64,000 bases of DNA, taken from contig CAMCVV010000007.1 in assembly GCA_945881905.1 (NCBI GenBank), positions 1 to 64,000 of the forward strand. Reading direction: 5' to 3'. Position 1 is the first letter of the stretch, and every line of letters starts with the position of its first letter. Shown here piece after piece: positions 51,472 through 60,962 of the stretch. Source of the DNA: Paenibacillus alvei (GTDB lineage: Bacteria > Bacillota > Bacilli > Paenibacillales > NBRC-103111). The notes under the pieces were generated by a model that saw only the letters and a program-made list of their open reading frames with translations, was not told the DNA's origin and did not search any database. Position numbers and translations under genes: made by a program.

Positions 51472-52317
51472 TCAAGGGAATATGCTTTGCGAATGGTTCA
51501 ATGCTGTACGTAATTCAGTTGCATAGCGAGTTAAATCTGGCATTTGTGCGGTACGTGCATATGCGATTGCTTTATCGATATCATAGGGCACGCGAATAAA
51601 TTGAATGCTATACGGTGATGTGACGGTGCTCCCGTAGTCCCCTTCGATGATCACATAGCTTGACTGTGGAATACCGTCATAAGGCAACCCCACACTTCCA
51701 ACATTCAATATGTGTCGACCTCGATAAGAAGCGTTGACTATGCTGTCTGCCCAAGGGGTATCAAGAGACATCAAATATGGGACATGAATATCTCCATATC
51801 CGACTACATCAGGAAGTTGACGATGTTCAGCTCTTTGGGGATATAGCGCAAGTCCATCAGGCTCGCTGTGCTGGCTATGTTCCCTATGTTGTTTACGATC
51901 GATTTGTGCAAACATTGCTTGCAGTTCCGAGATAGGTGCATCTCGGGTCACACGATGATATACACTTTTCGCAGAAGCGTGAAACATGCGAAACTTCATA
52001 CCGCTTAAGTGGAAATCAATATAAAAAGGGAGAGTCATTAAGTAGTGCAGGCGTTCATTGCCAATGTGTTGTTGAAGCCATAATCCTTCTAGCAATTCTT
52101 GAGGATTGTTGATGCCTAGATCCCAATTCCCTTGGATGACAGCATCACATGTAGAACGGACTTCATCAATGACTTCTGCAGGATGGGGTCCTTTACCAAC
52201 AAGATCTCCGAGACAGAGAATTCTCTTGATGTTTCTTTGTCGGATATCAGCTAGAACTGCTTCGAGTGCAACAAGATTTCCATGAATATCAGAGATGATA
52301 GCTGTTTGCTCCAACAT
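51472..52317 (-). CDS. Calcineurin-like metallophosphoesterase
   Basis: About 281 residues. Metal-binding motifs in order: AIISDIHGNLVALEAVL, CLGDLVGKGPHP, VIQGNWD, and later GDIHVPYL. The set marks the YfcE/MJ0936-type metallophosphatases, which hydrolyse phosphodiesters, nucleotides or protein phosphates. I use the ATG at 52317 (AAAGCGGTG nearby), dropping 23 upstream codons of the longer frame. Divergent from the CapA gene. Confidence 0.85.
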   Translation of the reverse strand: MLEQTAIISDIHGNLVALEAVLADIRQRNIKRILCLGDLVGKGPHPAEVIDEVRSTCDAVIQGNWDLGINNPQELLEGLWLQQHIGNERLHYLMTLPFYIDFHLSGMKFRMFHASAKSVYHRVTRDAPISELQAMFAQIDRKQHREHSQHSEPDGLALYPQRAEHRQLPDVVGYGDIHVPYLMSLDTPWADSIVNASYRGRHILNVGSVGLPYDGIPQSSYVIIEGDYGSTVTSPYSIQFIRVPYDIDKAIAYARTAQMPDLTRYATELRTALNHSQSIFP

Positions 52318-52471
52318 CACACCGCTTTCTGAATATGTTATTGATATTACTTCATTCATTATATACGATTGCGCGATAACATACATAAAATAAGAGTTAA
52401 TATAAGTAACGTTTTCTGATATAATTTGACAATAAGGCCTTTTAGAATTTGGCTATAGAGGAGACTTTTTC

Positions 52472-53755
52472 TTGGAACCTAGATCAGAGCGAAATTCGAG
52501 AAAGAATAATAACATCCGTTCATCCGCTTCCCTCCGAGTCATCTCTAAAGGAATTTTATTCTATGGATTGATTACGCTGACTTCGGCTGTGATTGGGATA
52601 GGACTGTATGTCGTCGTAGATCAAAGCAGTAAGTGGACCCAGAAATTCTCATATCTTTCTGATATGATTGAGAAATTGCAAGACGAAGCGAAGCCATTGC
52701 CGACTGCAGATCCCACTTCTATCGATAAGCCCGAAGCACCTGTGAAGTTTACTCCAAAGGTGGACCATCAACCACAGGCAGACGAGGATAGCGTGATTCT
52801 TGAATCCGGAACTTTTGCACCAGTCACGCTTTCATTTGTTGGCGATATTTTGCTAGGGAGTAACGTAGAGCGAATCCTTACTGCGAATGGGTATGATTAT
52901 CCATATACAGATGTGTTGGATTACTTACAGCAAGCGGATATTGCTGTAGGGAATTTGGAAACACCGATTACCACACATGAACAAGCATCAACAGCATTAT
53001 ATCAGTATAAAAGTTCTCCACTCGCGTTGCCAGCATTAGCTGAAGCTGGAATTAAACTAGTTAATTTAGCGAATAATCATGTCATGGACTATGGGATCCA
53101 AGGACTTACAGATACGTTAACAGCACTCGATCAATCAGGGATTCTTCATGTAGGTGCAGGTAAAGATGCACAGGATGCATTCCAGAAAGTAGTGATCGAT
53201 ATGCAAGGCTTACGTGTTGCTTTTCTTGGATTTACGCATGTCGTTAATGACCAGTTTGCTAAAGCTGGATTGAATAAACCTGGTGTAGCAGATACATATA
53301 ATTACGTAATACCTGTGCAAAAGATTGAAGATGCGAAGAAAGAAGCTGATCTGGTTATCGTTCTTGTGCATTGGGGCAAAGAAAGAGAAGATAAACCGAT
53401 TGCCAAGCAGATCGAATTAGCACATCGTTTTGTAGATGCAGGTGCGGATTTAATTGTTGGTAGTCATCCGCATGTGGTGCAAAGCTTCGAACAGTACAAA
53501 GGAAAGTGGATTGCGTACAGCTTAGGAAATTTCATCTTCACAACAAATGAATTTCCTCTCACATGGGAAAGTGTGATTCTTCAAGCCTCTTGCTTAAAAG
53601 AAGGATGTGACCTGCAATTAGTCCCTATTCTGACGAAATCTGCGAAGCCGCAGGTGATGACACCTTTCTTAAGCAAACGTTTCTTCGAACGTCTAGATCG
53701 CATATCCAGTGAAGCGCAGATCGATGAAGAAGGACGGATTACAGCGGAACCATAA
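52472..53755 (+). CDS. CapA-family metallophosphoesterase-like protein, membrane-anchored
   Basis: A 427-residue protein with one membrane helix (about 25-50), a Pro-rich spacer, and the CapA/PGA_cap domain: LSFVGDILLGSNVE, DIAVGNLETPIT, LVNLANNHVMDYG, VLVHWGKE, GSHPHVVQ and YSLGNFIF. The domain is known from poly-gamma-glutamate assembly and anchoring (CapA/PgsA), but no capB, capC or capE lies next to it, so many such stand-alone proteins may act in other envelope tasks. The TTG start at 52472 follows GAGGAGA. Confidence 0.9.
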   Translation: MEPRSERNSRKNNNIRSSASLRVISKGILFYGLITLTSAVIGIGLYVVVDQSSKWTQKFSYLSDMIEKLQDEAKPLPTADPTSIDKPEAPVKFTPKVDHQPQADEDSVILESGTFAPVTLSFVGDILLGSNVERILTANGYDYPYTDVLDYLQQADIAVGNLETPITTHEQASTALYQYKSSPLALPALAEAGIKLVNLANNHVMDYGIQGLTDTLTALDQSGILHVGAGKDAQDAFQKVVIDMQGLRVAFLGFTHVVNDQFAKAGLNKPGVADTYNYVIPVQKIEDAKKEADLVIVLVHWGKEREDKPIAKQIELAHRFVDAGADLIVGSHPHVVQSFEQYKGKWIAYSLGNFIFTTNEFPLTWESVILQASCLKEGCDLQLVPILTKSAKPQVMTPFLSKRFFERLDRISSEAQIDEEGRITAEP

Positions 53756-53805
53756 CATGTATGATGAATCAATGTTTGCTTGAATACGAATGAGTTGGAG
53801 GTATC

Positions 53806-54663
53806 GTGATTAGTGCGTTGTGGTTTTTGTTAGATAACTGGATAGTGGGCTTTATCGGAAGCTTCTTGATCGCAGGTATCGCGTATGATCGTAGATCGCT
53901 ATCTAAGTCAGGTGTGCTTGCTGCAATCGCTGTAGGCACAATTTTATATGCACTTGGAAATTTGGCTTGGTTTGGTACTTTGCTTGTTTTCTTCATTACG
54001 TCTACATTAGCATCGAAATTAAAGCCTCATCGCAAACGAGCTGCGGAGCATCTTTATGCCAAAGGTGCCAATCGAGATGCGTTTCAAGTGTTGGCGAATG
54101 GTGGCGCTGGACTTATTGCTTGCATAGGTAATGCGATATGGCCGAATCCTCTCTGGTGGTGGTTATTTCTTGGTGCAATGTCAACTGTGAATGCAGATAC
54201 ATGGGCTACGGAAATAGGAGGGATGAGCACATCACCTCCTATTTCTGTAGCCTCATTCCGAACAGTTCCTGCAGGGACTTCTGGTGGAATAAGCCGATTA
54301 GGGCTGATTGCATCGATTGCAGGTGGACTGTGTATAGGCGTGTTTGCTGCGTTCTTCATCCCATTCGCTGGGAATTCAGCAACGGATTCACTATCGGATC
54401 CTTCGATTCACTGGATCTCACTTCTAGTGATCAGCACTTGTGCAGGACTCATCGGTTCTCTCGCCGATTCATGGCTAGGTGCTTATTGGCAAGTCATGTA
54501 CCGCTGTGCAGCATGTCGCCAAGAAATCGAAAAGCCGATGCATTGTGCACATCAGGCTTCTCTCATTCGCGGCTATGCGTGGATGAATAATGATACAGTG
54601 AACTTCATCAGCTCATGTGTGGGAAGTATCGTAGCTGTCGCATTGTCTTTAATATTTGCGTAG
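53806..54663 (+). CDS. DUF92 (TIGR00297) integral membrane protein
   Basis: A 285-residue protein with about six membrane helices. The family core is present: SGVLAAIAVGTILYALG, VLANGGAGLIACIG, STVNADTWATEIG, and SLADSWLGAYWQ. Plant relatives (VTE6) phosphorylate phytyl phosphate; the bacterial function is not settled. GTG 53806 has GGAGG about 5 bp upstream. It ends 2 bp before the end of the convergent beta-propeller gene, with no room for a separate terminator. Confidence 0.88.
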   Translation: MISALWFLLDNWIVGFIGSFLIAGIAYDRRSLSKSGVLAAIAVGTILYALGNLAWFGTLLVFFITSTLASKLKPHRKRAAEHLYAKGANRDAFQVLANGGAGLIACIGNAIWPNPLWWWLFLGAMSTVNADTWATEIGGMSTSPPISVASFRTVPAGTSGGISRLGLIASIAGGLCIGVFAAFFIPFAGNSATDSLSDPSIHWISLLVISTCAGLIGSLADSWLGAYWQVMYRCAACRQEIEKPMHCAHQASLIRGYAWMNNDTVNFISSCVGSIVAVALSLIFA

Positions 54664-54665
54664 CA

Positions 54666-57023
54666 TTACTTGGTTGTAATTTGTGCTATTTCTTCTAAGT
54701 TGGATAATCGATTCGCTTTGATCGTGTCATCAGACACGGTGTAGAGAACATCATTAATGTACAAACCTCGCTGCACATAATTCATCCCGTAATAGTCAGT
54801 TTCCATTTTCTTCATATCTGCTGGAGTCATATGCGTAATGCGACCTCTGAGTTGAAACCCTTTGATGAGATTGAACTGATAGACGTACATGCCTTGAAAA
54901 GTCAGCTTACCATATTGTCTAGAATCTTTCTGTTCGGTACTTGCTTCGTAGAGCATCACTGGGAAAGCGAGAAGCTCTTTCTCTTTGGAGAACAACAGTG
55001 CTTTGTGATTATACAGCAAGTCGGAGTGAGTGCCGCGAACGCCGATCGATTCTTTGAATTTTTCAATCGGTTTATTCACATTCGTGACATCGAACACAGC
55101 GATCTTCATACCTTGTGTAATCGCAATCTTCGTTTTTTCGGGATCCCACTCATTCACGATTTCTTCAGTATCTACACCGAATCCGATGATGTGGTTCTCG
55201 TCATATGGATGCAAGTAACTGCTATAGCCAGGTATTTTTAATTCACCAAGCACTCGAGGTGCGGAGGGATTAGCTAAATCGATCACGAACAGAGGATCGA
55301 CGGTTTTGAATGTAACCACGTATCCGCGTTTCCCCATAAATCGCACAGAATATATACGCTCACCGGGTGCTAGGTTCTCAAGTTTCCCAGTTAATTTCAT
55401 CTCTGCATCCAAAGTATACACATGATTCGTAGAAGGGGTTCCTTCATTGCCCCATGTATTTCCTTTGGTTGTCGCGATACGTAAATACCCTTCATATTCA
55501 TCCATAGAGAACTGGTTAAGCAAGGTTCCTGGTACTTTGCCGTTGGCGACGAGCGTTACAGACCTTGGATTCAGTTTGAATTTGTAAATTAGCGTATTGG
55601 TTTCTACAGGTGTCGGCATGATATCTATCAGTGAGATCGCTGCGTCACCGGCTGCAGGTTTAACCATGGGCACAGGAGCAGAAGTATATTGCGACTCACT
55701 CATAGCGACATACAGATGGTCTAGTGATGCATAGACATTATCACCTGAACCTAAGTAGGAATTGATCTGAACCGCATCAGTGGTATTGCTTAGATCGATA
55801 GCTCCGACAAGTACATAATTCGGAACAATCGCTTCCGGGAAATAACTGATTTTACTGATTGGAATTGCAGTGTATGCTTGCGCTGTTTTTAGATTTGAAT
55901 CACGATATTGTGGAGTCAATGGAACTTGAGCTTGAGCTTCCGGATTCATGATCGTATAATAATCCAACCATTTGTTGGTCACCATATACAGTGAATTTCC
56001 GATTTTACGTGAGGTGACATAATTCCCTTCTAGTTCGACTTCTCTCATCTTCTTTATTTTGGATTTATCTGAGATATCATAGATCATTGCTTTAGTTGTG
56101 GATAGACCAGGAGGTACATACATTTTTTTTTGTGATGTTCCTTGATTTTGCGGGGTCGTGGTATCCACCGAATAATAGCTACCTAGTACAACCAGATATT
56201 TATTATCGACATATAGCTCGAACGGTGAGAAGTTCGGGTCTTTGAAATCTATCGTGTTGAGAATGGTCATCTTTTCTGCTGGAACAGCTTTGGCGATCAC
56301 AACATTTTGATTTTGGGGATTTACTTTATAGATATAGGTTCCGTCGGTTTTGATGATATCGGCTTCATCTACACCAGCTGTCTGCACATTGGTTTGTGAG
56401 AAAGAACCAGTAGTGCCAGAAGCACTATCCGCGCTTTTTGATGTGGAATTTCCAGAATCAGCTGTGAGCGCTGGCATCGCTTTCGCCATCACGCGCATGT
56501 CATTAGGATTAGACATCGATTCTTTCAATAAAGCAAGAAGTCGATCTTTGGTACCTACAAGCGGTAGTTTAAGGCCTGGCGTAGCAATGGAGACATACTT
56601 AGCACTTTCATTCCACGAAATGTTATACCCGAATACAGTGGTGATGTCTCTTAATGAAACGAGCATCCGGTTTCTCCATAGGATGGGTTGTTCAAGTAAT
56701 TTTTGATCTTTATTGGAAACCGTCACCTCAGTGCTGCCGAGCTTCCATAGAGTCTTCAGTCCGTTCTTACTCGCACTCACTGCTTGATGGGTAGCATCCC
56801 AGTTCAAGGTGATTCCTAATTGATTCGTGACATCTCTTAAAGGTACCATAAGATGACCATTCACTATTTTTGGGGGAATACTGAAATTCAGAGTTAGTCC
56901 TTCAAATTTAATGGGATATGGACCTTTCTGTGATGTGCCCGATGAATCAGCTAAAGCCACAGAAGAAACTAACGTAATCACCATCAGCACAACGAGCATA
57001 AACATCAGTCTTTTCGCGATCAT
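54666..57023 (-). CDS. Secreted beta-propeller protein with copper-amine-oxidase-like stalk domain
   Basis: About 785 residues. Signal peptide (residues about 1-24, MIAKRLMFMLVVLMVITLVS then ALADS), then two stalk-type repeats of the copper-amine-oxidase N-terminal domain (GHLMVPLRDVTNQLGITLNW and RMLVSLRDITTVFGYNISW), a Ser/Gly linker, then a large Beta_propel (PF09826-like) domain with GVDEADIIKTDGTYIYKV at its start. The stalk domain is common on surface proteins of Paenibacillaceae; the propeller family is of unknown function. Start at 57023 after GGAGGGTT; the longer frame is not needed. Downstream of pepF, same strand. Confidence 0.9.
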   Translation of the reverse strand: MIAKRLMFMLVVLMVITLVSSVALADSSGTSQKGPYPIKFEGLTLNFSIPPKIVNGHLMVPLRDVTNQLGITLNWDATHQAVSASKNGLKTLWKLGSTEVTVSNKDQKLLEQPILWRNRMLVSLRDITTVFGYNISWNESAKYVSIATPGLKLPLVGTKDRLLALLKESMSNPNDMRVMAKAMPALTADSGNSTSKSADSASGTTGSFSQTNVQTAGVDEADIIKTDGTYIYKVNPQNQNVVIAKAVPAEKMTILNTIDFKDPNFSPFELYVDNKYLVVLGSYYSVDTTTPQNQGTSQKKMYVPPGLSTTKAMIYDISDKSKIKKMREVELEGNYVTSRKIGNSLYMVTNKWLDYYTIMNPEAQAQVPLTPQYRDSNLKTAQAYTAIPISKISYFPEAIVPNYVLVGAIDLSNTTDAVQINSYLGSGDNVYASLDHLYVAMSESQYTSAPVPMVKPAAGDAAISLIDIMPTPVETNTLIYKFKLNPRSVTLVANGKVPGTLLNQFSMDEYEGYLRIATTKGNTWGNEGTPSTNHVYTLDAEMKLTGKLENLAPGERIYSVRFMGKRGYVVTFKTVDPLFVIDLANPSAPRVLGELKIPGYSSYLHPYDENHIIGFGVDTEEIVNEWDPEKTKIAITQGMKIAVFDVTNVNKPIEKFKESIGVRGTHSDLLYNHKALLFSKEKELLAFPVMLYEASTEQKDSRQYGKLTFQGMYVYQFNLIKGFQLRGRITHMTPADMKKMETDYYGMNYVQRGLYINDVLYTVSDDTIKANRLSNLEEIAQITTK

Positions 57024-57123
57024 TTTCAACCCTCCAGAGAATTCCTTATTTACTACTATAGACGATAGATATATATAATTGTTGCAACATACTAATATAA
57101 TTACAAGATATTTATTAATAAGC

Positions 57124-57157
57124 AAAAAAAAGACCACGATATGTTCATCTGTGGTCC
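57124..57157 (-). terminator. Rho-independent terminator of pepF
   Basis: On the minus strand GGACCAC pairs with GTGGTC around a 13-nt loop and is followed by eight T residues. It ends pepF before the beta-propeller gene. Confidence 0.9.
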
Positions 57158-57168
57158 ACATACATATA

Positions 57169-58959
57169 TTATTCTAATGAAAGTTTCTCCATATCATCGA
57201 TTAATGCTTGAAACACACTCATGGCTTGACGAATAGGTTCGGGTGAAGACATATCTACACCTGCTCGATTCAATATTTCTAGTGAATAATCACTGCCTCC
57301 GCTTTTCAAGAAGCCCAGATAGCGATCGACTGCAGGCTTTCCTTGCTCGAGGATTTGTTTGGCAAAGCTGGTTGCTGCGGAAAATCCAGTCGCATACTTG
57401 TACACATAAAAACTGTTGTAAAAATGAGGGATTCGCGCCCATTCCATCTCGATATCTTGATCGATCTCTATGTCACCATAGTATTGTTTGTTTAAGGTAT
57501 AGAAGATGTCACTGAAAGCTTGTGGTGTTAAAGATTCTCCGTTCTCTGCGTGAGCATGAATCATCATCTCGAATTCTGCAAACATCGTTTGTCGGAACAC
57601 GGTAGTTCTGAATTGATCTGCGTAATACGTAAGCAGGTAGAGTTTCTCTTTGGGATCGTTGACTCGTTTCAGTAAATAATCCATCAGTAAAGCTTCATTT
57701 AGTGTAGAAGCTACCTCAGCCAAAAATATCGTGTACTGGGCGTAACGATATGCTTGATTTTGATCAGATAGATGCGAGTGAATCGCATGTCCCATTTCGT
57801 GTGTAAGAGTAAACATGCTATTTAAATTATCTTTGTGGTTCAATAGCACGTAAGGATGCGTCCCGTAAGCACCCCAACTATAGGCACCACTTCGCTTGTT
57901 CTTGTTCTCATAGACATCCATCCAGTGTTGGTTGAATCCTTCATCTAGAATTCGGATATAGTCTTCGCCTAAAGGTGCTAGACTTTCTTTGATCATTTGC
58001 TTTGCTTGCACATAAGAAATATCCATTTTGAACTCTTCTACGAGAGGAGTAAATAAATCATACATATGTAACTCGTCGACTTTTAGCAATTTTTTGCGAA
58101 GTTGCAAATAGCGATGCATCAGCGGAAGCGAGTCATGAATCGTATCGATTAGATTCGTGTACACTTCTTTTTTGATATTGTCTGAGAATAATGACATTTC
58201 AAGTGAAGACGAGAACTTTCTGGCTTTGGAATAAAATATATTTTTATTGATGTTTGCACTTAGAATCGCGGCAAGTGTGTTTTTTTGTTTGGCATACGTA
58301 GCGTACATGGATTGAAATGCATTCTTTCGAACTTCTGGATCTCGACTTTCAAGAAATTGAATATAATTGCCATGCGTTAGCTCTACTTCTTTTCCTTGAT
58401 CGTTTTTGATTGTAGGGAAGGTAAGGTCAGCATTATTGAGCATCCCAAATATCGTATTAGGTGCACTTGCGATGTTACCTGCTTGTGCAAGCAAAGCTTC
58501 TTGGTCTTTGGATAGTGTATGTGGTTTTTGTTTGATCATTTCTTCTAAAGTTTTTTTGTAGAAACTCAGCTCGGGGTTGTTAAGCAATTCAGCAAGCTGT
58601 TGTTTACTCAAACTAAGAATTTCCGGGGAAATGAAAGAAAGTGATTCGCTTACATCCACACTGAGTTTTTTGGACTTATCAGATAAAGCCTGGTACTCAG
58701 GCAGCGCCGTATCTTCATGATGCTTCATATTCGCAAATACATAAAGTTTTTCAGTCATCATCGCCAAGCGATCCTCGAGTTCAAAGCATTGCTTAATAGC
58801 GGATGCTTGATGAAGTTGTCCTTCAAAGCTACGAATCATTTGAACGAATTGTTTTGCACTTTGGAAGTCTTCATCCCAAGCTTGTTGATTCTTATACATA
58901 TCTTCTAGATGCCATTGAAACTCTAACGGGATGTGCTTGCGATCAATAATCTCATTCAT
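57169..58959 (-). CDS. pepF: Oligoendopeptidase F (M3 family)
   Basis: About 596 residues, the usual size. The zinc motif is LTHEMGHAIHSHLS, with the third ligand glutamate in FLAEVASTLNEALL; ARKFSSSLEMSLF and RSGAYSWGAYGTHPYVLLN are family blocks. It cleaves short peptides inside the cell. The ATG at 58959 has AAAGGAGGA 6 bp upstream. A 42-codon extension in the longer open frame has a hydrophobic start that could look like a signal peptide but lacks its own ribosome site, so it is rejected. Confidence 0.95.
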   Translation of the reverse strand: MNEIIDRKHIPLEFQWHLEDMYKNQQAWDEDFQSAKQFVQMIRSFEGQLHQASAIKQCFELEDRLAMMTEKLYVFANMKHHEDTALPEYQALSDKSKKLSVDVSESLSFISPEILSLSKQQLAELLNNPELSFYKKTLEEMIKQKPHTLSKDQEALLAQAGNIASAPNTIFGMLNNADLTFPTIKNDQGKEVELTHGNYIQFLESRDPEVRKNAFQSMYATYAKQKNTLAAILSANINKNIFYSKARKFSSSLEMSLFSDNIKKEVYTNLIDTIHDSLPLMHRYLQLRKKLLKVDELHMYDLFTPLVEEFKMDISYVQAKQMIKESLAPLGEDYIRILDEGFNQHWMDVYENKNKRSGAYSWGAYGTHPYVLLNHKDNLNSMFTLTHEMGHAIHSHLSDQNQAYRYAQYTIFLAEVASTLNEALLMDYLLKRVNDPKEKLYLLTYYADQFRTTVFRQTMFAEFEMMIHAHAENGESLTPQAFSDIFYTLNKQYYGDIEIDQDIEMEWARIPHFYNSFYVYKYATGFSAATSFAKQILEQGKPAVDRYLGFLKSGGSDYSLEILNRAGVDMSSPEPIRQAMSVFQALIDDMEKLSLE

Positions 58960-59184
58960 AGCGATCCTCCTTTGCGATGGTTGAAAACAAGTGTTGACAC
59001 TACTTTGGGGGTTTACATAAACAAGTAAACTCGTTAAGCCAATAATTGAAATGATCATCAGTGCTCTTTGTATCAAAAACCCCACACTCCCTAGACAAAC
59101 ATCAACATGTTGTATTTGCCTAGTATATCCGTCTTCGAAATGAGTTATGTAAGGGAAACTTCATCGGGATAAAGTGCGGTCATA

Positions 59185-59343
59185 TCATGATGCATACGCA
59201 AAACTAAAGAATATGATCAAAAATGAAATCACAACCATGCCTAATGCAAAAAGAGCTAAGAACTTTTTTAACTGTTGCGGAATACTTTCACGAGATAGGA
59301 TCAGCACTAACGCTAAACAAAAAGAAACAATTACAAATGTCAT
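59185..59343 (-). CDS. Very small two-helix membrane protein (52 aa or slightly longer)
   Basis: From ATG 59343 to TGA 59185: two hydrophobic helices (MTFVIVSFCLALVLIL and LALFALGMVVISFLIIFF) around a polar loop. AAAGGAGAG lies well upstream, 26 bp from this ATG, which is too far; an in-frame ATT codon at 59358 is at normal spacing and might be a rare start, adding five residues. It follows the 77-residue gene at 59380-59613 within about 20-40 bp. Not recognised. Confidence 0.4.
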   Translation of the reverse strand: MTFVIVSFCLALVLILSRESIPQQLKKFLALFALGMVVISFLIIFFSFAYAS

Positions 59344-59379
59344 CGAGTAATCTGTAATGAGGAATCTCTCCTTTCTAGC

Positions 59380-59613
59380 TTAAGCTTCATGAAATCGTTG
59401 CATGATAACTTCCCATTCATCTTCTTTGCCCTCATAGTTTGCTTTAGGAAATCGTTGTTCTACCCATCGGAATAAAGCAGGTCTGCCGATAAAAGTACAA
59501 GACTCTTCTCCCCATTGATCACTTATTTCCGTCAGCACGATTTTTGAACCTTGGACAACAATGTTCATCATATTCCACTTGTCAACTTTGTAAATTTCGA
59601 TTTTCTTGATCAC
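59380..59613 (-). CDS. Small hypothetical protein (77 aa)
   Basis: 77 residues, acidic and tryptophan-rich at the end: MIKKIEIYKVDKWNMM, IVVQGSKIVLTEISDQWGEE, PALFRWVEQRF and a C-terminal EWEVIMQRF helix. The start at GTG 59613 is uncertain; the ribosome site is poor. No family recognised. It may form a two-gene unit with the tiny membrane protein downstream. Confidence 0.55.
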   Translation of the reverse strand: MIKKIEIYKVDKWNMMNIVVQGSKIVLTEISDQWGEESCTFIGRPALFRWVEQRFPKANYEGKEDEWEVIMQRFHEA

Positions 59614-59777
59614 TTCGATACACCCATTTCACATGATTAGTTGACCACATCATAACGTATGGAGAAAGTGAAATCAATCCTAGAAAAGGATAAACGATTT
59701 AATTTCTAAAAATAACTAATAATTTTTAATATTTTACAAGTTTAATAGATTTTTATAGAAAAAATAAAGCTATTCAG

Positions 59778-59806
59778 TTGATTTTTTGGTTTTTCAATGA
59801 TATAAT
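59778..59806 (+). promoter_or_regulatory. Sigma-A-type promoter of the cold-shock gene
   Basis: TTGATT at 59778-59783 and TATAAT at 59801-59806 are 17 bp apart, the best spacing for a vegetative promoter, and stand 46 bp upstream of the start codon. AT-rich DNA lies upstream (a possible UP element). Confidence 0.75.
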
Positions 59807-59851
59807 CTCTTCATTCGTCAACAATGACGATATTTCTAGGAGGTTGTTCAT

Positions 59852-60049
59852 TTGAAAGGTACAGTTAAATGGTTTAATGCAGAAAAAGGTTATGGGTTTA
59901 TTCAAGTTGAAGGTGGAGAAGATGTATTTGTACATTTCTCAGCAATTCAAACAGACGGTTTCAAATCTTTAGACGAAGGTCAAAGCGTAGAATTTGACAT
60001 CACAGACGGTAACCGCGGCCCTCAAGCTGCTAACGTCACCAAATTATAA
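59852..60049 (+). CDS. Cold-shock protein (CspA/CspB family)
   Basis: A 65-residue single OB-fold protein. RNP1-like KGYGFIQVE and RNP2-like VFVHFSAIQ are perfect family motifs, and it starts [16 protein letters not shown]. It binds single-stranded RNA and DNA to keep mRNA unfolded. The TTG start follows AGGAGG by about 7 bp. A clear sigma-A promoter lies upstream and a terminator downstream, so the gene is a self-contained unit. Confidence 0.97.
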   Translation: MKGTVKWFNAEKGYGFIQVEGGEDVFVHFSAIQTDGFKSLDEGQSVEFDITDGNRGPQAANVTKL

Positions 60050-60099
60050 GAAAATGGGATAGCCCTCTTATAAATTGTGTCATAGCACAAATAACCCCC

Positions 60100-60133
60100 A
60101 AACAGCTTCCGATTTAATCGGTGCTGTTTTTTT
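60100..60133 (+). terminator. Rho-independent terminator of the cold-shock gene
   Basis: AACAGC-TT-CCGATT and AATCGG-T-GCTGTT pair with one bulge and are followed by seven T residues. Confidence 0.88.
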
Positions 60134-60233
60134 ATAGTGATGAATTTGTTGGAGATCAAAAAACTTTTTTGACCGTTTTGTACTTGCAATGGTAAAATGG
60201 ATCATGGATTGTGAGGTAAAGGAGCGTTATGTT

Positions 60234-60962
60234 ATGAAATACAAGTTATTCAAAGATCGCAAAGGGAAAGCCGATCAAGCTAAAAACAATCAATTCGTCA
60301 AATTAGGTCGCGAAATATATACGGCAGCTCGTCAAGGTGGACCAAGCCCGGAGTCTAACTTTTCACTCAAAACAGCTATTTATAATGCACGTCAAATCCA
60401 GATGCCCAATGACAATATTGAGCGTGCGATTAAGAAAGCGATATCTAATGCAGATGATGTGGATTATGAAGAAATCATGTACGAAGGATATGGTCCAGGT
60501 GGCGTAGCCATTATGGTTAAATCCTTAACAGATAATCGCAATCGAACTGCTGCTGATGTGAGAGCGATCTTCAACAAAAGAGGTGGGAATATGGGGGAAT
60601 CTGGATGTGTATCCTATATGTTTGACCAAAAAGGTGTATTAAGTGTAGACATCGAAAAACTTGAACTCGGCGAAGATGAACTGATGTTGGTTGCGCTTGA
60701 TGCCGGCGCTGATGATGTCATTAAACAAGAAGAAACGATAGACATTCTCACACATCCGAATCAATTCGAAATGGTGAAGAATCAATTAGAGCAACAGCGT
60801 CTTCGATTCACTCAAGCAGGAATTCGGTGGATACCACAAAATTACGTACTCGTCGAAAATGAACATGCTGAGAAATTACTGAAGATGATGGAAGCTTTTG
60901 AAGATCATGATGATGTCCAAGATGTATATGCTAACTTTGAAATTTCAGAAGGAATCAGTTGA
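60234..60962 (+). CDS. YebC/PmpR-family protein (YeeI-like)
   Basis: About 242 residues. Family landmarks: KYKLFKDRKGKADQAKNNQF, FVKLGREIYTAARQGGP, NARQIQMPNDNIERAIKKA, EIMYEGYGPGGVAIMV, RTAADVRAIFNKRGGNMGES. YebC proteins are DNA-binding regulators, and recent work links them to ribosomes stalled at proline stretches. The ATG at 60234 has AGGAG 7 bp upstream, with the open frame running back to 60189. The starting sequence is closer to YeeI than to YrbC, since MAGHSKW is absent. Confidence 0.92.
   Translation: MKYKLFKDRKGKADQAKNNQFVKLGREIYTAARQGGPSPESNFSLKTAIYNARQIQMPNDNIERAIKKAISNADDVDYEEIMYEGYGPGGVAIMVKSLTDNRNRTAADVRAIFNKRGGNMGESGCVSYMFDQKGVLSVDIEKLELGEDELMLVALDAGADDVIKQEETIDILTHPNQFEMVKNQLEQQRLRFTQAGIRWIPQNYVLVENEHAEKLLKMMEAFEDHDDVQDVYANFEISEGIS

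Noticed and set aside
58960-59085. Signal-peptide-like extension of PepF
   Set aside because: The hydrophobic extension has no ribosome site of its own, whereas AAAGGAGGA lies just before the ATG at 58959, giving the standard PepF length.
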